Assembly (NCBI GenBank): GCA_022592445.1
Contig: JABYQR010000022.1
Coordinates: 186,001 to 250,000 of the forward strand
DNA: 64,000 bases
Reading direction: 5' to 3'
Source: Cytidiella melzeri
Taxonomy: Eukaryota; Basidiomycota; Agaricomycetes; Polyporales; Irpicaceae
Part shown: positions 1 to 11,364 of the stretch, in pieces
How positions within the stretch are numbered: the stretch's first letter is position 1
Layout of the letters: each line of letters opens with the position of its first letter
Position numbers and translations under genes: made by a program
The notes under the pieces: model-generated
Databases searched by the model: none
What the model was told of the DNA's origin: nothing
The model's input: only the letters and a program-made list of their open reading frames with translations

Positions 1-1242
1 CTACCCTACACCGAGTCCTGGCTGCAAGGCCCCTTCTCAACCTCCTTCTACACCCGTCTCTACAACCCTCCGACCTCCACACCTTTGTGTGCAGTCCTAG
101 TCTTCGCCCACGGCTACCTTGAACACATCGGTCGCTACACCGACGCCCACGCCAAGTGGGCTTCACGCGGCATTGCTGTCTTTGCCTATGACGAACGTGG
201 CTTTGGCAGGACCGCCTTGGATAAAGAACACAAGAGTCCTGGCAGCGTTTACGGGCGGACGGGAGGCATGAAGGAGCGGATGTCTGACTTGGAATGGGCG
301 ATCAAACACGCCAGAGCGTTGTTCAGCGGTGAAGTACCGTTGTTTCTTATGGGCCACTCCATGGTTAGTAATACTTTCCATGTTTTCGTTGTATTAAACT
401 CATCCTTTGACTTGACTAGGCAGGCGGCATGGTTTTGAGCTTTGCAACGCGCACCGAAGCGCCTCCAGCGAAAGAAACCATTGTTCTCCTTTCCGGAGTG
501 ATCGCTTCCAGCCCTCTGGTCCGCATCGCGGACAACCAGCCATCGCCGTTCATCCTGTTTGTGCTCAACATACTGGCCAAAATCGTTCCCCACATGTCAT
601 TGAATACCCCGATTCAGGACAAGGTAAAGTCTCTGTCCTCGGTATGTGCCTTTAGACTGACGTAACAGTTTACAGGTACTATCCCACGACCCGACAGTGG
701 GCGAATCCGCCCTGAAGGATCCTTGGATCAAGCCAATCGGGACGACGCAGGGTGTTGCAGACATGATTCACAGAGTACGCCAGGGTGCCGGCACACGATC
801 TCCCCATGTGGCTGATCTAAACGTGTGTAGGGATCGCTACTGCTTACGGAGGGATACAAGTCCTGGCCATCCAACCTACCCGTGAGTATTCATGATGGCG
901 CACGTGTTTTTAAAGTTGTTCACACCGTATCCAGGTTCTGATACTGCATGGCACTGCAGACAGGGTGAACTCAGGAAATATCCACACGGTAATAAACCTC
1001 TGACGGATTAAACATGGCAGGTGAATGAATACCCTCAATGCAAGCAATTCGCCGAGCTTCTCCAAGCACCCGACAAGAAGTTCGTTACGTACGAGGTAAA
1101 GTCTGCTTCGTGTTGGGTTCTGGGTCCCACTTTTTTCATCCAGTTCTCGCAGGATGCCATGCACGACCTCATGACCGAACCTGCCATCAAGGACCAGTAC
1201 TTTGAGGAATGTGTCTCCTGGGTGAAGAATCATTTACCATAA
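1..1242 (+). CDS. Monoacylglycerol lipase-like alpha/beta hydrolase (5' end outside window)
   Basis: Serine hydrolase of the monoglyceride lipase (Yju3/MGLL, Hydrolase_4) family, expected to cleave monoacylglycerols to fatty acid and glycerol. The reading frame is open from base 1, so the start lies upstream. Visible family blocks are FAHGYLEHIGRY, a YDERGFGRT segment, the nucleophile elbow, a C-terminal HGTADRV (acid) and DAMHDL (histidine) before a stop at 1240-1242. The elbow spans an intron: exon ATG at about 362 joins GCAGGCGGC at about 420, giving GHSMAGG, so the small residue after Ser-x is Ala rather than the usual Gly if that splice is right. At least five short introns. Family assignment is strong; substrate preference is inferred. 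Confidence 0.85.
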
Positions 1243-2084
1243 TCATTTCCCATGATAGATTATACACTCTGGGTTCCCTCAAACACCGTCGGATTCGATC
1301 TTTGCTCGTTGTGAGAACCATCTTGTTACAGTTCTGCAATACAGCGAAAGGCCGACGTGATCGATTTAGAAGTAGGTGTCGTGCGTACCACTTGCTAGAA
1401 TTGCGAATGCGTTTGTTGTTGACATGCAGAGGTACGTACCTCGTCTGACGCTTCTGATAGGAGAAATGGAGACCGCAGCAAGCATCACGGCGTTTTATAC
1501 CCTGCAACGACGGGCACATGAATGTTGAGTGTCGCAACGAGCATGAGACACGCATGATACTCAGCATTCACAGGAAAGCCTCTGACCATACCGGATAAGG
1601 ATACCATTTCAGGGCAGATCGTTGAGGATGATCATGATTCTCCTGTACTTGATCATTAGGGTACGAATGGGCTGAGGCAAGTCGTGTCCGCAGCTGCAGA
1701 ACCCATTTCATTTCGTGGACACTGACAGAGGTCTTCAGCAACCAGGAGATCCTGGTAGCTCGAAAGAAGACACTGGTCAGTCCGCCGAAACCTGAGCTCT
1801 CAAAATCGCATCTGTGCTATGAAGGATGATTGGTTGCAAGAAAAAGCAAACATCCGTCCCACAATAGCGTTAATATTTGCTCAGAGGGCACAATCACTGT
1901 ACCGGATTATGCATTATATTACGCGGCGCTACATAACTAGAGTTATGTGCAGTGTGACGTCGATAGCACAGTTAGTGTAGTTTATGATGCGAACTCATCG
2001 TCGCGGGGAGGCATCGGGTACGCCCCACACCCAAGTTTATAAGGTGAGTTGTAGTACTCGAACCAATCTCAAAGTCTCCCATCC
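1243..2084. other. Intergenic region
   Basis: No convincing coding region. Short overlapping ORFs lack family resemblance. A TATA-like element (TTTATAAG, about 2036-2043) lies about 45 bp upstream of the P450 start codon at 2085. Confidence 0.5.
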
Positions 2085-4243
2085 ATGTCTCAATTCCCTC
2101 CCGTTTTACTTGTACTAGGGCCAGTGACCATCTTTGTCACTTACTGCATCTTACGGGGCCAGCGGGGAAATCACCATACCAGCCCAGGTCCTCCGCCCGC
2201 GTTCATAGTGGGCAATGCTCTTCAGGTGCCAAAAGAAAGATCTTGGTTGCAGTTTACTGAATGGGCTCGCGTATATGGTGCGTTCTCGTGCATACCCGCC
2301 GTTACGAACTGTTTACTGAATGCGAATCAGGAGATATCATCACGCTCCGCATCTTTCGGGAACACATGATTGTCATCAACTCGTACGCGCTCGCGTCCCA
2401 GCTTTTGGAAGGTCCAAAATCTGCCCAGTACGCCGACAAGCCGAGAGTCCGCATGGCCGAGATGTACGTTTGCTCTCATGGGTTACCAGTATCGGAGTTC
2501 CCGATTGAACTTGATCCACATCTAGGAGCGGATATGGAAGTACCAGTCTAGTTCAGAGTTACACGAAACCACTGCGCCACAGTAGGAAGCTCATGCAAGC
2601 GGAATTATCTGCAAGGGCACTTCGTAGCTATCAAGGCTTACAAGAACAAGAAGCGCGGCAGTTCGCGTTGAGGCTTTTGCAAGACCCGCTCTCTTTTATG
2701 GATCATATACGGTTGTGCGTCTGGCTTTTGGCATTGGCAAGCGGACGACTCTTCTCAAGTCTTCCGCTAGATTGATATCGTCTAACCTCCTCAAGATTGC
2801 ATATGGCCACCAGGTTGAAGGACCGCACGACGAGGTGATGCTACTCGCAGAAGATGTCATGAAAAACCTATCCGAGGTCGTAACCCCGTTTGCGTGGCTC
2901 ATTGACTGCGTCCCTGCACGTTCGTCCGGGTTTTACCCTGCTTTTGAACTGTTAAGAAACTGAGCGCATCGCCTAGTTGCCTATATACCTCCGCGACTGA
3001 CAGGTCTCCAGAAGATCGCGGACAGGTACCGAGAAACCCTTGTCAAGTTCGCCAACATGCCGTTTGAGACGGTCAAGCAACAAATGGTAAGAACGCGACA
3101 GCTCTCAATCAGTGTCGTACTGAAATGAGAGTGCTCTAAGCGTATGGACGTCGCCGCTCCGTCATTCGTCTCAAATCAGCTTGAAGGAAAGATTGACACG
3201 ATTTCCGAAGAAGAATCGGAAGGCTTGAAGTACACCATTGCAGCCATATACGCCGGTATGTTCTGTCCTTCGTTGTACTATACCACCATCAAGTTGCTCA
3301 TGCTCGTGACAGCGGCGACTGACACTGTGAGCGGCGTGATAGTATGATCCTCCGTCGCCCAACCCGCTGAGCCCTATCCGTGCAGACAATGAGCTTCCTG
3401 TCGACATTCTTCCTCGCGATGGCCCTCCATCCTTCTTTCCAGGAAAAAGCACAAGCAGAGATTGATAGGGAGTTTGAACAGAAGGCGTTACCGACGTTTG
3501 CCGACCGGGAGAGGCTCCCCTACATCACTTGTATCCTCAAGGAAGTACTCAGATGGAGACCGCCGGTTCCAATCAGTTTAGTTGTTCATCCCTTCCCGTT
3601 CTCGTTTCTCACTAACGGCCGAATAGTGGTTCGAGCTACGCTGCAGGACGATGTCATCAACGGCGTTCACGTTCCGGCGGGTGCTACTATAGCCACGAAT
3701 ACCTGGTGAGATGGCCATCGAAAGATGGCATGTTTGGGTCGCTTACTGAGCTTATTCTAGGGCCTTCACGCGTGATGCAGAACAATACAGCGATCCTGAT
3801 GCATTCAATCCAGACCGATTTCTCAGCGATGGCGACGAGGCTGTGATGGACCCTCGTCGCTACGTCTTTGGCTACAGTAGGCGGTACGTTCCACAAGTCA
3901 ATGGTCTGATCGTGACAGCATTTGATTTGTTCCCTAAACCAGAATATGTCCTGGAGTGGACTACGTGAATTCCTTGGGGTACATTACACTGGCTACGACT
4001 CTGGCCGTGTTCAAGATTCTGCCCGAGACTGACGATCCGAGCCCTCTCGCTCACTTGGCCGAGGAGTACACCGACGGGATTGTAAGGTACGTGCAGGCTA
4101 TCAGAGTTTATTAACTTTGACAGTGTGGTAGCTCAAGCCGAACGTTTTTGATTTTGTGCAGTCATCCGAAACCGTTCTGTTGTCGCATCGTTCCCCGATC
4201 GGCAGAGCTGGTGGATTTGGTCAATAGCACGGCTAGATCATGA
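2085..4243 (+). CDS. Cytochrome P450, OrdA-like microsomal type
   Basis: Heme-thiolate monooxygenase resembling fungal O-methylsterigmatocystin oxidoreductase-type P450s. It begins with a hydrophobic anchor after MSQF and a proline-rich hinge (PGPPPAF). Later blocks are an I-helix AATDTTMSFL (exon join near 3330/3387), the ExxR helix KEVLRWRPP, and the heme loop FGYSRRICPG, split by an intron near 3890-3942. It ends with SHPKPF...IVPRS, stop 4241-4243. At least ten introns. Two regions look short: between the MAEM exon (about 2465) and ERIWNRK, and around about 2920, where a WFPG-type segment would be expected. Either small exons escape me or the gene is losing sequence. Electron partner would be ER NADPH-P450 reductase; substrate unknown. 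Confidence 0.8.
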
Positions 4244-5212
4244 AGTACTGTATCGGCCATGGGAGGGCGTCGAGTCGGAGTCGGAATCGGTGTGGATGCT
4301 GACACGGTGACAGAGGGCTACGATATGCAGGTCCCCTTGATGTACTCACTACTGTGCGCATGCTTACAAGCCGTTGTTATCGGTTGAGCCCATGTGCAAT
4401 ACGTACGGTTGCTCGTGTGCTTGTGATATATTGCATTGCATACGCCGCGCCACGCCAATTGCAACTATCAGCTAGTACGGTGTTCGGACTGCAAGATCAT
4501 CAGGGGTACTTCTCAGCGTTTACTCTCCACTGGTAAAGTTCAACTGAGAACGTGCGCATCTGGTGAGTGTCTTGTTGTTGCGCTCCCATCCGACCGTCCT
4601 CATGACTGTCGAGCGCAGATCCAAGGTGATTCAAGAAGGACTCTTACGGTGTTCGGTATCATCAAGGGCATTACGTCGCAAGTTGACTTTTCCCGCGCAT
4701 CCTGTAGGTTTCGTTCGCGTGCTTCCCGATGATCTGTTCTTACTACTACCCAATGATAATCGACCGCGAACCTCGGTGGTTCTAACAGGACTCCGGAACT
4801 CCCTGGAACTCATTTTTGCAGTCATCGTTATAGTACACAGGTTGGCGTGGTCACGGCGGCGTCGGTGAGTAGCCAACGATAATATATCACGGTATGATGC
4901 AACGTTTCTCTGCGTCGTGCTCATGTACTAGCATCATCTAGTCGTTACCCCTTCAGGTCATGGTCTCTCACCCAGAGTCTGCCGTCGACGATGGGTCTTT
5001 CATTGCACGCATTCTGTGAGAATCTGCGGGTTATCAGGAGATGAACAAGTTCAGGGCCAACGACCTCGCGTTACTCGCTGGTACTCTTCGCAATCTTGGA
5101 GTTAATCAGTTCAGAGTATACCAGTCAACTCAACAGCTATATATTTAACGCATTCAGATCTCACTACGTGACTACTGTAGTTCACGTTCCACAATCCCAA
5201 CACTCTCCAAAA
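4244..5212. other. Intergenic region
   Basis: No gene found; overlapping ORFs on both strands look like chance. A TATA-like stretch (CTATATATTTAA, about 5138-5149) lies about 65 bp upstream of the methyltransferase start. Confidence 0.45.
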
Positions 5213-6010
5213 ATGTCCCACGTCCCCATGCTCAAGATTATCGGTCTCGCGGCCACGGTCGTCACCCACTACTACGCCACCACCCCTCCCATACCTCCTC
5301 CAGCCCGCGAAGAAAAAGTGTCCTCGGGCTCTGCAAAAGCGTTCGAGATAGTGTTACCCTGGCTTCGCTTTGGAACAGTGGCAAGGATATTTTTCCCACT
5401 CTTCTCCTGAAACCCGTCTAACACACCCATGATCTCTCTTTCTCAGATTGCCCTCTCTCTCGCCGTCCTCAGCGAAATCGTCGTCATCGCCGCCCTCGCA
5501 CATCCCACCATCGCATCAGTCCCCCCCTCGGTCTACCACACCCTCTGCCCCCGCCCCTCCCACAACGCCTCCAACCTCCAATCTATCCCACCCCAATTCT
5601 GGCTCGGCCTACTCCTCGCCACAACCGGCTGCGCCCTCCGCGTATGGTGCTACAAAACCCTCGGCACCCTCTTCACCTACGAACTCTCCCTCCGACCCAC
5701 CCACACCCTCATCCGAACCGCACCCTACAACATCGTCCGTCACCCATCCTACACCGGTCTCTTCCTCCACTTCACCGGCGTCGCCCTCCTTCATTTCTCT
5801 CCGGGAGGGTGGGACAGAGAGTGCGGGATCACGACGGAGACAAAGTCGGGCCCGTGGATCTTGCTTTGGTTGGGTTTGTCGGCGTACACGTTTGTGTCGG
5901 TGTGGAGGAGGGGTGCGGTGGAGGATAGGTTGATGCAGAAGAGGTTTGGGGAGGTTTGGGAGCAGTACGCGAGGGATGTGCCGTGCAAGTTTTTTCCCGG
6001 GGTTGTGTGA
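5213..6010 (+). CDS. Isoprenylcysteine carboxyl methyltransferase-like membrane protein
   Basis: Two exons joined across an intron at about 5378-5446 encode about 240 residues. The protein is strongly hydrophobic with several membrane segments. The C-terminal half carries the ICMT/PEMT hallmark: FTYELSLRPTHTLI followed by GPY-like APYNIVRHPSYTG, then a final EDRLMQKRFGEVWEQYARDVP block that in this family binds S-adenosylmethionine and closes the active site. The family methylates the carboxyl group of C-terminal prenylcysteines in the ER, but fungi also hold several divergent ICMT-like proteins of unknown substrate, and this short N-terminus fits that group. Third positions are extremely C-rich, which produces a long proline-rich shadow ORF in another frame. 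Start chosen because MSHVPMLKIIGLAATVV gives a membrane anchor. Confidence 0.8.
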
Positions 6011-6412
6011 GGGGGTTTGGCGTAACGCTTGTATAATTTGCTCCCCGTGTTTAGCGAGTGTAGTGGGTGGTGGGTTGTGTACATTGTACCCAGTTGATAC
6101 TGCGGCGATGGCAAATAAACTTGGACTTTGAATGCGACGTGGTAGAATACTATAGAGGAGACTTCGAACTAGTTCAGTACATCACTCACGAGTAGATCCA
6201 GAAACAAAATTCATGTCGGTTTCTTGGTATGTCCATTTTGGCCGGTGAGCCAGCTCTGGCGAGATCTGCTTTGACGGAGCGGGCGTTTGCGTGGAACAGC
6301 AGTGTAGGTACATATATTTCCAGCGCACGTCGATAGTAATATATACAACATTTTCCCAGCCAAGCTACGCAGAAGAGTCAAAGGAGGAGGATGGGCGCAC
6401 AGGTAAGCCGGC
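6011..6412. other. Convergent 3' intergenic region
   Basis: Lies between the stop of the plus-strand methyltransferase and the stop of the minus-strand oxidoreductase; expected to hold both 3' UTRs. No gene seen. Confidence 0.5.
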
Positions 6413-7963
6413 CTAGTATGTGTTGAGATCTGTGTGGAGAATTGATGAAACAAACCCGTCCCAGCGCACCTTTGTATAAATTTGTTCAATCCACTCCATC
6501 TGAACCACAGACTCCTCAGGCGACCTCCACGCGTGCGTCTCGCTATTCTGCACCTTGTTGACAAACGCTTCGAGCTGGTAGCGGTACCTATGTAACCCCA
6601 GCAGTGTAAGCAAGCAATGTAAAAAAAACAATCGGGGCCCGGCACTTACGAAGACCACCAGGGCTCTCCGAGCCCCGATTTGAACGCGTACGCTTTTTCG
6701 ACGCGCGACTTGCCGTTCTTCGGTGTGACCTTGATTTTGTGATAGATGTGTGGGAGGGTAAGCCCGTAATGGTATACCTCGCCGCCTTCAAACTTGATCG
6801 TCATTGAATTCTTGACCATCTGAGGTATCAACCCGAATGGGCCCCATCCAGGTTCCTGGATGTCGACGAGCGAACTGGCAGAGACGGAGGACGGGAAGGA
6901 ATAAGTGACTGCCATGCGACGGTCAGTCTTGTCATCTCGGATGTGCTTCGTGGCTTGAGCAGAGACGATTTCGATTGGGTTGGTCGAGGTGACGTAGCGG
7001 ATGGAGTCGAGGGTGTAGACTGTTGCACAAAACGTGGAATGTCAGGTTCTGAGCTTTTCGTCATGGAGTCCGTGTTCATGTTCAACTCACCGCCGAGATC
7101 CATGGTGGCTCCTCCTCCGAGTTCATACCCTTCACGAATGTCATTCTTAGGGATGATGCCTTTTGGAAGACAAAACTCGGTGTGGACACTCTTGATCTTT
7201 CCCAACTCGTCGCTGTCGACAATCTCCTTGACTCTCTGAATGGCCGGGTGGAGGCTATTGAATTACACGTAGGGGGTGAGCACATCATGGGCTTGCCCGG
7301 GGTGGAGATGGGAACGTACGTGTATGCATAGCCTTCGAGTAGGACGAGGCCTTTGGCAGCAGCCGTATCGAAAAGCACGCGCGCCTCGGCAGCGGTGTTT
7401 GCGCAAGGTTTCTCCAGGAGGACATGCTTGCCTGCCCTGAGAGCGCGTATGGTCCACTCAAAGTGCATGCTATTTGGCAGCTAGACCCTTGACATGAGCA
7501 GTGTTGATTCGAATGGGGGTATGGAAGTCATTACCGCGTTGTAAATGACGTTAATCGTCGTATCATCAATGAGACCTATAAAACACAGTAAGTAGCGAAT
7601 GGTGTAATAGCGCGTAGAGAGATAAAGCAAGCGAAGTACACACTCTGGTATGCGTCGGCTCCCGTATGGACAACCGGAATCGAATGCTGTTTCGCGTACT
7701 GTTCTGCCTTTGTGCGCTCCCGAGACGCGACGGCTGCGACGATGACCCCAGCGTGGCTTTTGGCAGGAAGGATGACTGCATTCACTGCAATCCGAGACGC
7801 ACCGAGCAGGCCGAAACGCAGCGCGGTTTGGTCTTTGGGCACAGCAGGAGGGTTTGCGATCTGTGAGAATTAGCATTGAAATTGGACATGACACTCATAG
7901 TACACACGGAGGGGGAACACTTACGGTCATGTTGCGCTTGACGAAACCAATGAAGCTGGCCAT
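6413..7963 (-). CDS. Gfo/Idh/MocA family NAD(P)-dependent oxidoreductase
   Basis: Starts at the ATG in MASFIGFVKRN (7961-7963) and ends at 6413. Several introns. The N-terminal Rossmann domain shows RFGLLGASRIA, then VAAVASRERTKAEQYAKQH. The family's EKP motif is in HVLLEKPCANTAAEARVLFD. The C-terminal domain follows (GKIKSVHTEFCLPKG, REGYELGGGATMDLG, RFEGGE-like KFEGGEVYHYG) and ends SSILHTDLNTY. This resembles dimeric dihydrodiol dehydrogenase / D-xylose 1-dehydrogenase (NADP) enzymes, which oxidise sugars or trans-dihydrodiols. The Lys of EKP is the usual catalytic residue. Exact substrate cannot be read from sequence; pentose oxidation or aromatic detoxification are the two family options. 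Confidence 0.88.
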
Positions 7964-8467
7964 GGCGATACGACTAGTAGTGGTAGTACGCTCGGGGACG
8001 AGATGAGGAGTGGGAAGGGAGTGAGAGGACGAGTGGGAAGCGGCATTTCGTGTCGAGGCTCGTGCTAGGATACGTGCCAGCTGGTTCTTCTCTAGTGATA
8101 ATCTGAAAAGAAGAGGAAGCTGGCAATTATAACATCAGGGGTGGACAGGCGGGTAGGACCCCGGAACTCTATCGCATTGGCGATCAGCGGGAATGACCTG
8201 TCGCGTAGTGTGGCACCAGAACATCTCTTTTGGGTAGTACTACAGTCGAGCATGTGAGGTATGATAGTACAACACGTACTTGTTAGAGTTCCTGCGGGAT
8301 GCAAAGGGCATTCCCGCAGTCGAACTGAGACAGGAGCGCAGAGCCCTGAAATAGCAAGTACACACGCAGTTCAGAATACCACGCGAAGCAGCACCGTACA
8401 CGAATACTGAAGGAGAATAACACCACCCTCTCAAGCTACAACAAAAACGCGACCAAACTAGGCTAAC
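7964..8467. other. Intergenic region
   Basis: Upstream region of the minus-strand oxidoreductase and 3' region of the minus-strand P450. No coding region recognised. Confidence 0.45.
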
Positions 8468-10730
8468 TCAACATACATCCAAAGGCGTCTGCCTGCCCTT
8501 TCGCCTGACAGCTTTTACCATGAGGGGTTCGTCAAGCAGCGTCGTTCGCATGTTTCGTAGGCCCCTATAGAATCCGTCGACGTCGAAGCCCTCGGGGAGC
8601 GTCATGTCAAAGGTCAAGACGAGGCGAGACAAGCACAGCCGCATCTCGTGCATGGCAAAGCTTTTCGCGATGCACATATCCGGACCTAGAAGCATTCCCT
8701 GACATGAGAAGCGAACAAGTACAGCGGATGCCAGTGAGCGCGTTACCGGTAGAGAAGGAGAACAGCGCGGCTTTGTTCGTGACCGAGCCAGGTCCAAGCC
8801 CCTCAGGGAGCCAGCGCTCCGCCCGGAATGTCTGACCCACCCACTAGTCAGCCAGCAGCTACGTTCGTCAACACTGAGAGAAAAATGCAGTCACTCACAA
8901 GCGGATCTGGGAAGAAGTTCTCTTCTGCTACTTGCTGCGAATATGCCGCGAGTGCTACCGTGGTCCCGCCTGGTATCATGGCACCCTCGATGACGGTACC
9001 TCCCGGAGGCACAACTCGAGGAAGAAAAAAGGGAGAGCCTAGACGGAGAGCTTCGTTGAGCACGGCGTCGAGGATTGGAATGGACGCCAGCGTTCTCCTG
9101 TCAAGTGGTGCAAGTGGATCGGGAAATGCCTCGTCGAGGGCGGCTTGCAGAGTCTTGTACGTCGAAGGACTGCTCAGCATAAAATATATCGCCAGCGCCA
9201 TCGTCGTCCCAGTGTTGTCGGATCCTGCGCGTGAATTGTTCAGGTTCAAGTATATTGTGCGTCAGACAAGACAATCGACGAACCACCCTGGATTGCCACT
9301 ATCGCATCCAATTCCAGGTCTGAAAGACATATCTGTTCACCTGTCCGAGGATGGCCGTCAAGCTAAGCGAAAATGACAGTGAGATGCGTAAACCTGACGA
9401 GTATGACTACGTATAGTCAACATACCAGGTATGAGGTGAGATCGCGGATTTTGACATGACTCGCTTGTACACGAGTGCGCATCATAGAGGCGGCGGATTG
9501 TCTCAGGGAGTGCATGGCTCCGCCACCTGGAATATGCCACAGAATATCCAGAAGCCACGGTGTTTGACCAAAACTGTCAAAACCGTCAACTCCGCGGCCG
9601 GGTTAATGGCATTGAAGAATATAATACCTGTCGACGATGACCGTTGCCTTTTTACCGCCCATAATCAGCCCGCGCTGATCACCATTCTTCATCAGCTCCT
9701 GCGAGAATGTGTCATGTTTACCTCCGAACCGAACCAAGGAAACAGACATGCTCACCAGTGCGCTGCTTCCACTGAACACCATTTCACTCTAAGATACCCG
9801 ATCAGCCGAAGACTTGCGAGTTTCTAGGGGTACCGCCAACGTCAACGCACCATAAAATCATACGACCAATGACAGATGCATTCAGCCAGATCAACAATCC
9901 CATCTCCATTCGCTCGCTTTTCGATGCACTCCGTGAGTTGCCACGTTCGACGTTCGAGTGGCGGGAAAAAGTTGTCGAGTCTGACGGACGACCAACTGTT
10001 AGCGACGGATCGCATCTCTAGAGGGAAATTTAACCTCACGCTGATGGACTGAACGCCTGCGACCAGATCTGTTTGCGAGCTGTGTGGGCGTCCCTTGTCT
10101 GGCGGAAGAAGAGAGCTGTGCCGCCGACATGCCCGGGGAGCTCGTAAGACTCGCTTTTTGTAAAGTGATGAGCAGGTCCGTATATAGTTTGGAAGGCGCC
10201 GCAGGAGTTGATCGACAGTGCGTTTGGTCCTACAACAAGTTGCGATGTGAATACATTGTGGGTGTGACTGAAGCGACGGATACTCGCCTATTCGCACGAA
10301 TCTTCCGTACCGCTTGTGGAGAGCGTCAAGGACGAGATGACGATGTCCTCTAAAAGACACGACAGCCAAAACGACGCTGCTAATGCGCCACAGGAGAGGT
10401 CCAGGATAACTTGCCAGAGGGTGAAAGGGTGAGAGACGGTAGGCAACCGTTGCGGCGGCAAGAGTGAACGTGTATGAGCCTGCGATCTCAAGTGTGCGAC
10501 GGAGGGCTATGTCTGCATAGGTCGCTCTGACCTGGTAGTACAGTAGACTGAAGACAAAAGTGAATAACAAAACACCGTGGTCACCACGGATTGGGTGCCG
10601 GTTGAGAAGAATCCATGATATCTAATAGGCAAGATAGTCAGCGGCGGGAGGACAGTGAGGACTAAAGGTGCGGACTCACAAAGCCCGCCGAGGCAGCACA
10701 AACTGTGTGGACCATGTCGTGCGTTGTCAT
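8468..10730 (-). CDS. Cytochrome P450, CYP67-like fungal type
   Basis: Start chosen at ATG 10728-10730 (MTTHDMVHTVCAASAGF), which splices to a hydrophobic exon (LLFTFVFSLLYYQ) and gives a membrane anchor. The hinge is PFHPLASYPGP, followed by a C-helix-type exon containing GPNALSIN. The middle has GGKKATVIVD and MVFSGSS blocks. The I-helix region lies near 9200. The ExxR helix is NEALRL and the meander reads ERWLPEGLGPGS. The heme loop, joined across an intron between about 8749 and 8693, reads FSTGPDMCIAKSFA. The Cys ligand is present, but the usual Arg two residues before it is Asp and the Gly two residues after is Ala. One intron near 10290 appears to use a GC donor (GCGAGT). Monooxygenase, ER-anchored, substrate unknown; divergent from the MFS gene. 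Confidence 0.85.
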
Positions 10731-11364
10731 TTGAGACTAGGAAGACTTGCATGTTATAAGGTTCCCATCCTGGGCAAGCTCGCTGATGGCCCACAACGGT
10801 AGCCTTGCCGGAGAAACTTCTGTTTGGGAAACCCTTCAGCTGCCGCAGGACTCGGAGACCAACGTTATCCTCATCATGATCATCAAGCACGTATTATGAT
10901 GAAGATAGCGTGAGGCCAGCAGTGTAGGGTGTATTGTCCCACTGTAGCTATGAATGAAAAGGCATGCGCATCAGAGGTGTTGTCAATGCGCCCGAAAAGC
11001 GCATGCCAACGTACCTCGAGTAGGTGGCATAGCTTGGAATGGTGGCTAGAGGAGGATGTCGAGCAGGAGGGGATTGTTATTGTCGACTCGGAGAACACGC
11101 GCGCTCAGCGCGGTAAACACGTCCATTAGGCGGCGCCTATTTACATCTCTCAACAGCTTCTCCAAGACCTGGATCCGTTCTCACCGTCGATATTCGTAAC
11201 GCATGCCGCAGATCCAGAGGTGCTCGTCGTGGAGACCGCGATGGAAGAGGGCCATGCACTGAGGTCAACACCCCCATCACTGAGTGCTCTATACTAGACC
11301 CCTTCATCGACATTGAGGGACACCAGCAATACCTGCCCCTGCTGCCTCACCTCCTCTCGACAAA
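10731..11364. promoter_or_regulatory. Divergent P450 / MFS intergenic promoter region
   Basis: About 630 bp separate the start of the minus-strand P450 from the start of the plus-strand MFS exporter, so both promoters must lie here. No clear TATA was assigned and small ORFs inside have no recognisable family. Confidence 0.5.

Noticed and set aside
2465..4243. Possible pseudogene status for the first P450.
   Set aside because: Two segments look short, but all key motifs are intact and joins keep the frame, so kept as a gene with a caution.
5448..5933. Long Pro/Ser/Thr-rich ORF of 161 codons on the plus strand.
   Set aside because: Shadow of the C-rich methyltransferase gene in another frame; no domain, composition follows the codon bias of the real frame.
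8828..9376. 182-codon plus-strand ORF.
   Set aside because: Antisense to the second P450, whose ExxR and I-helix regions lie on the minus strand here.
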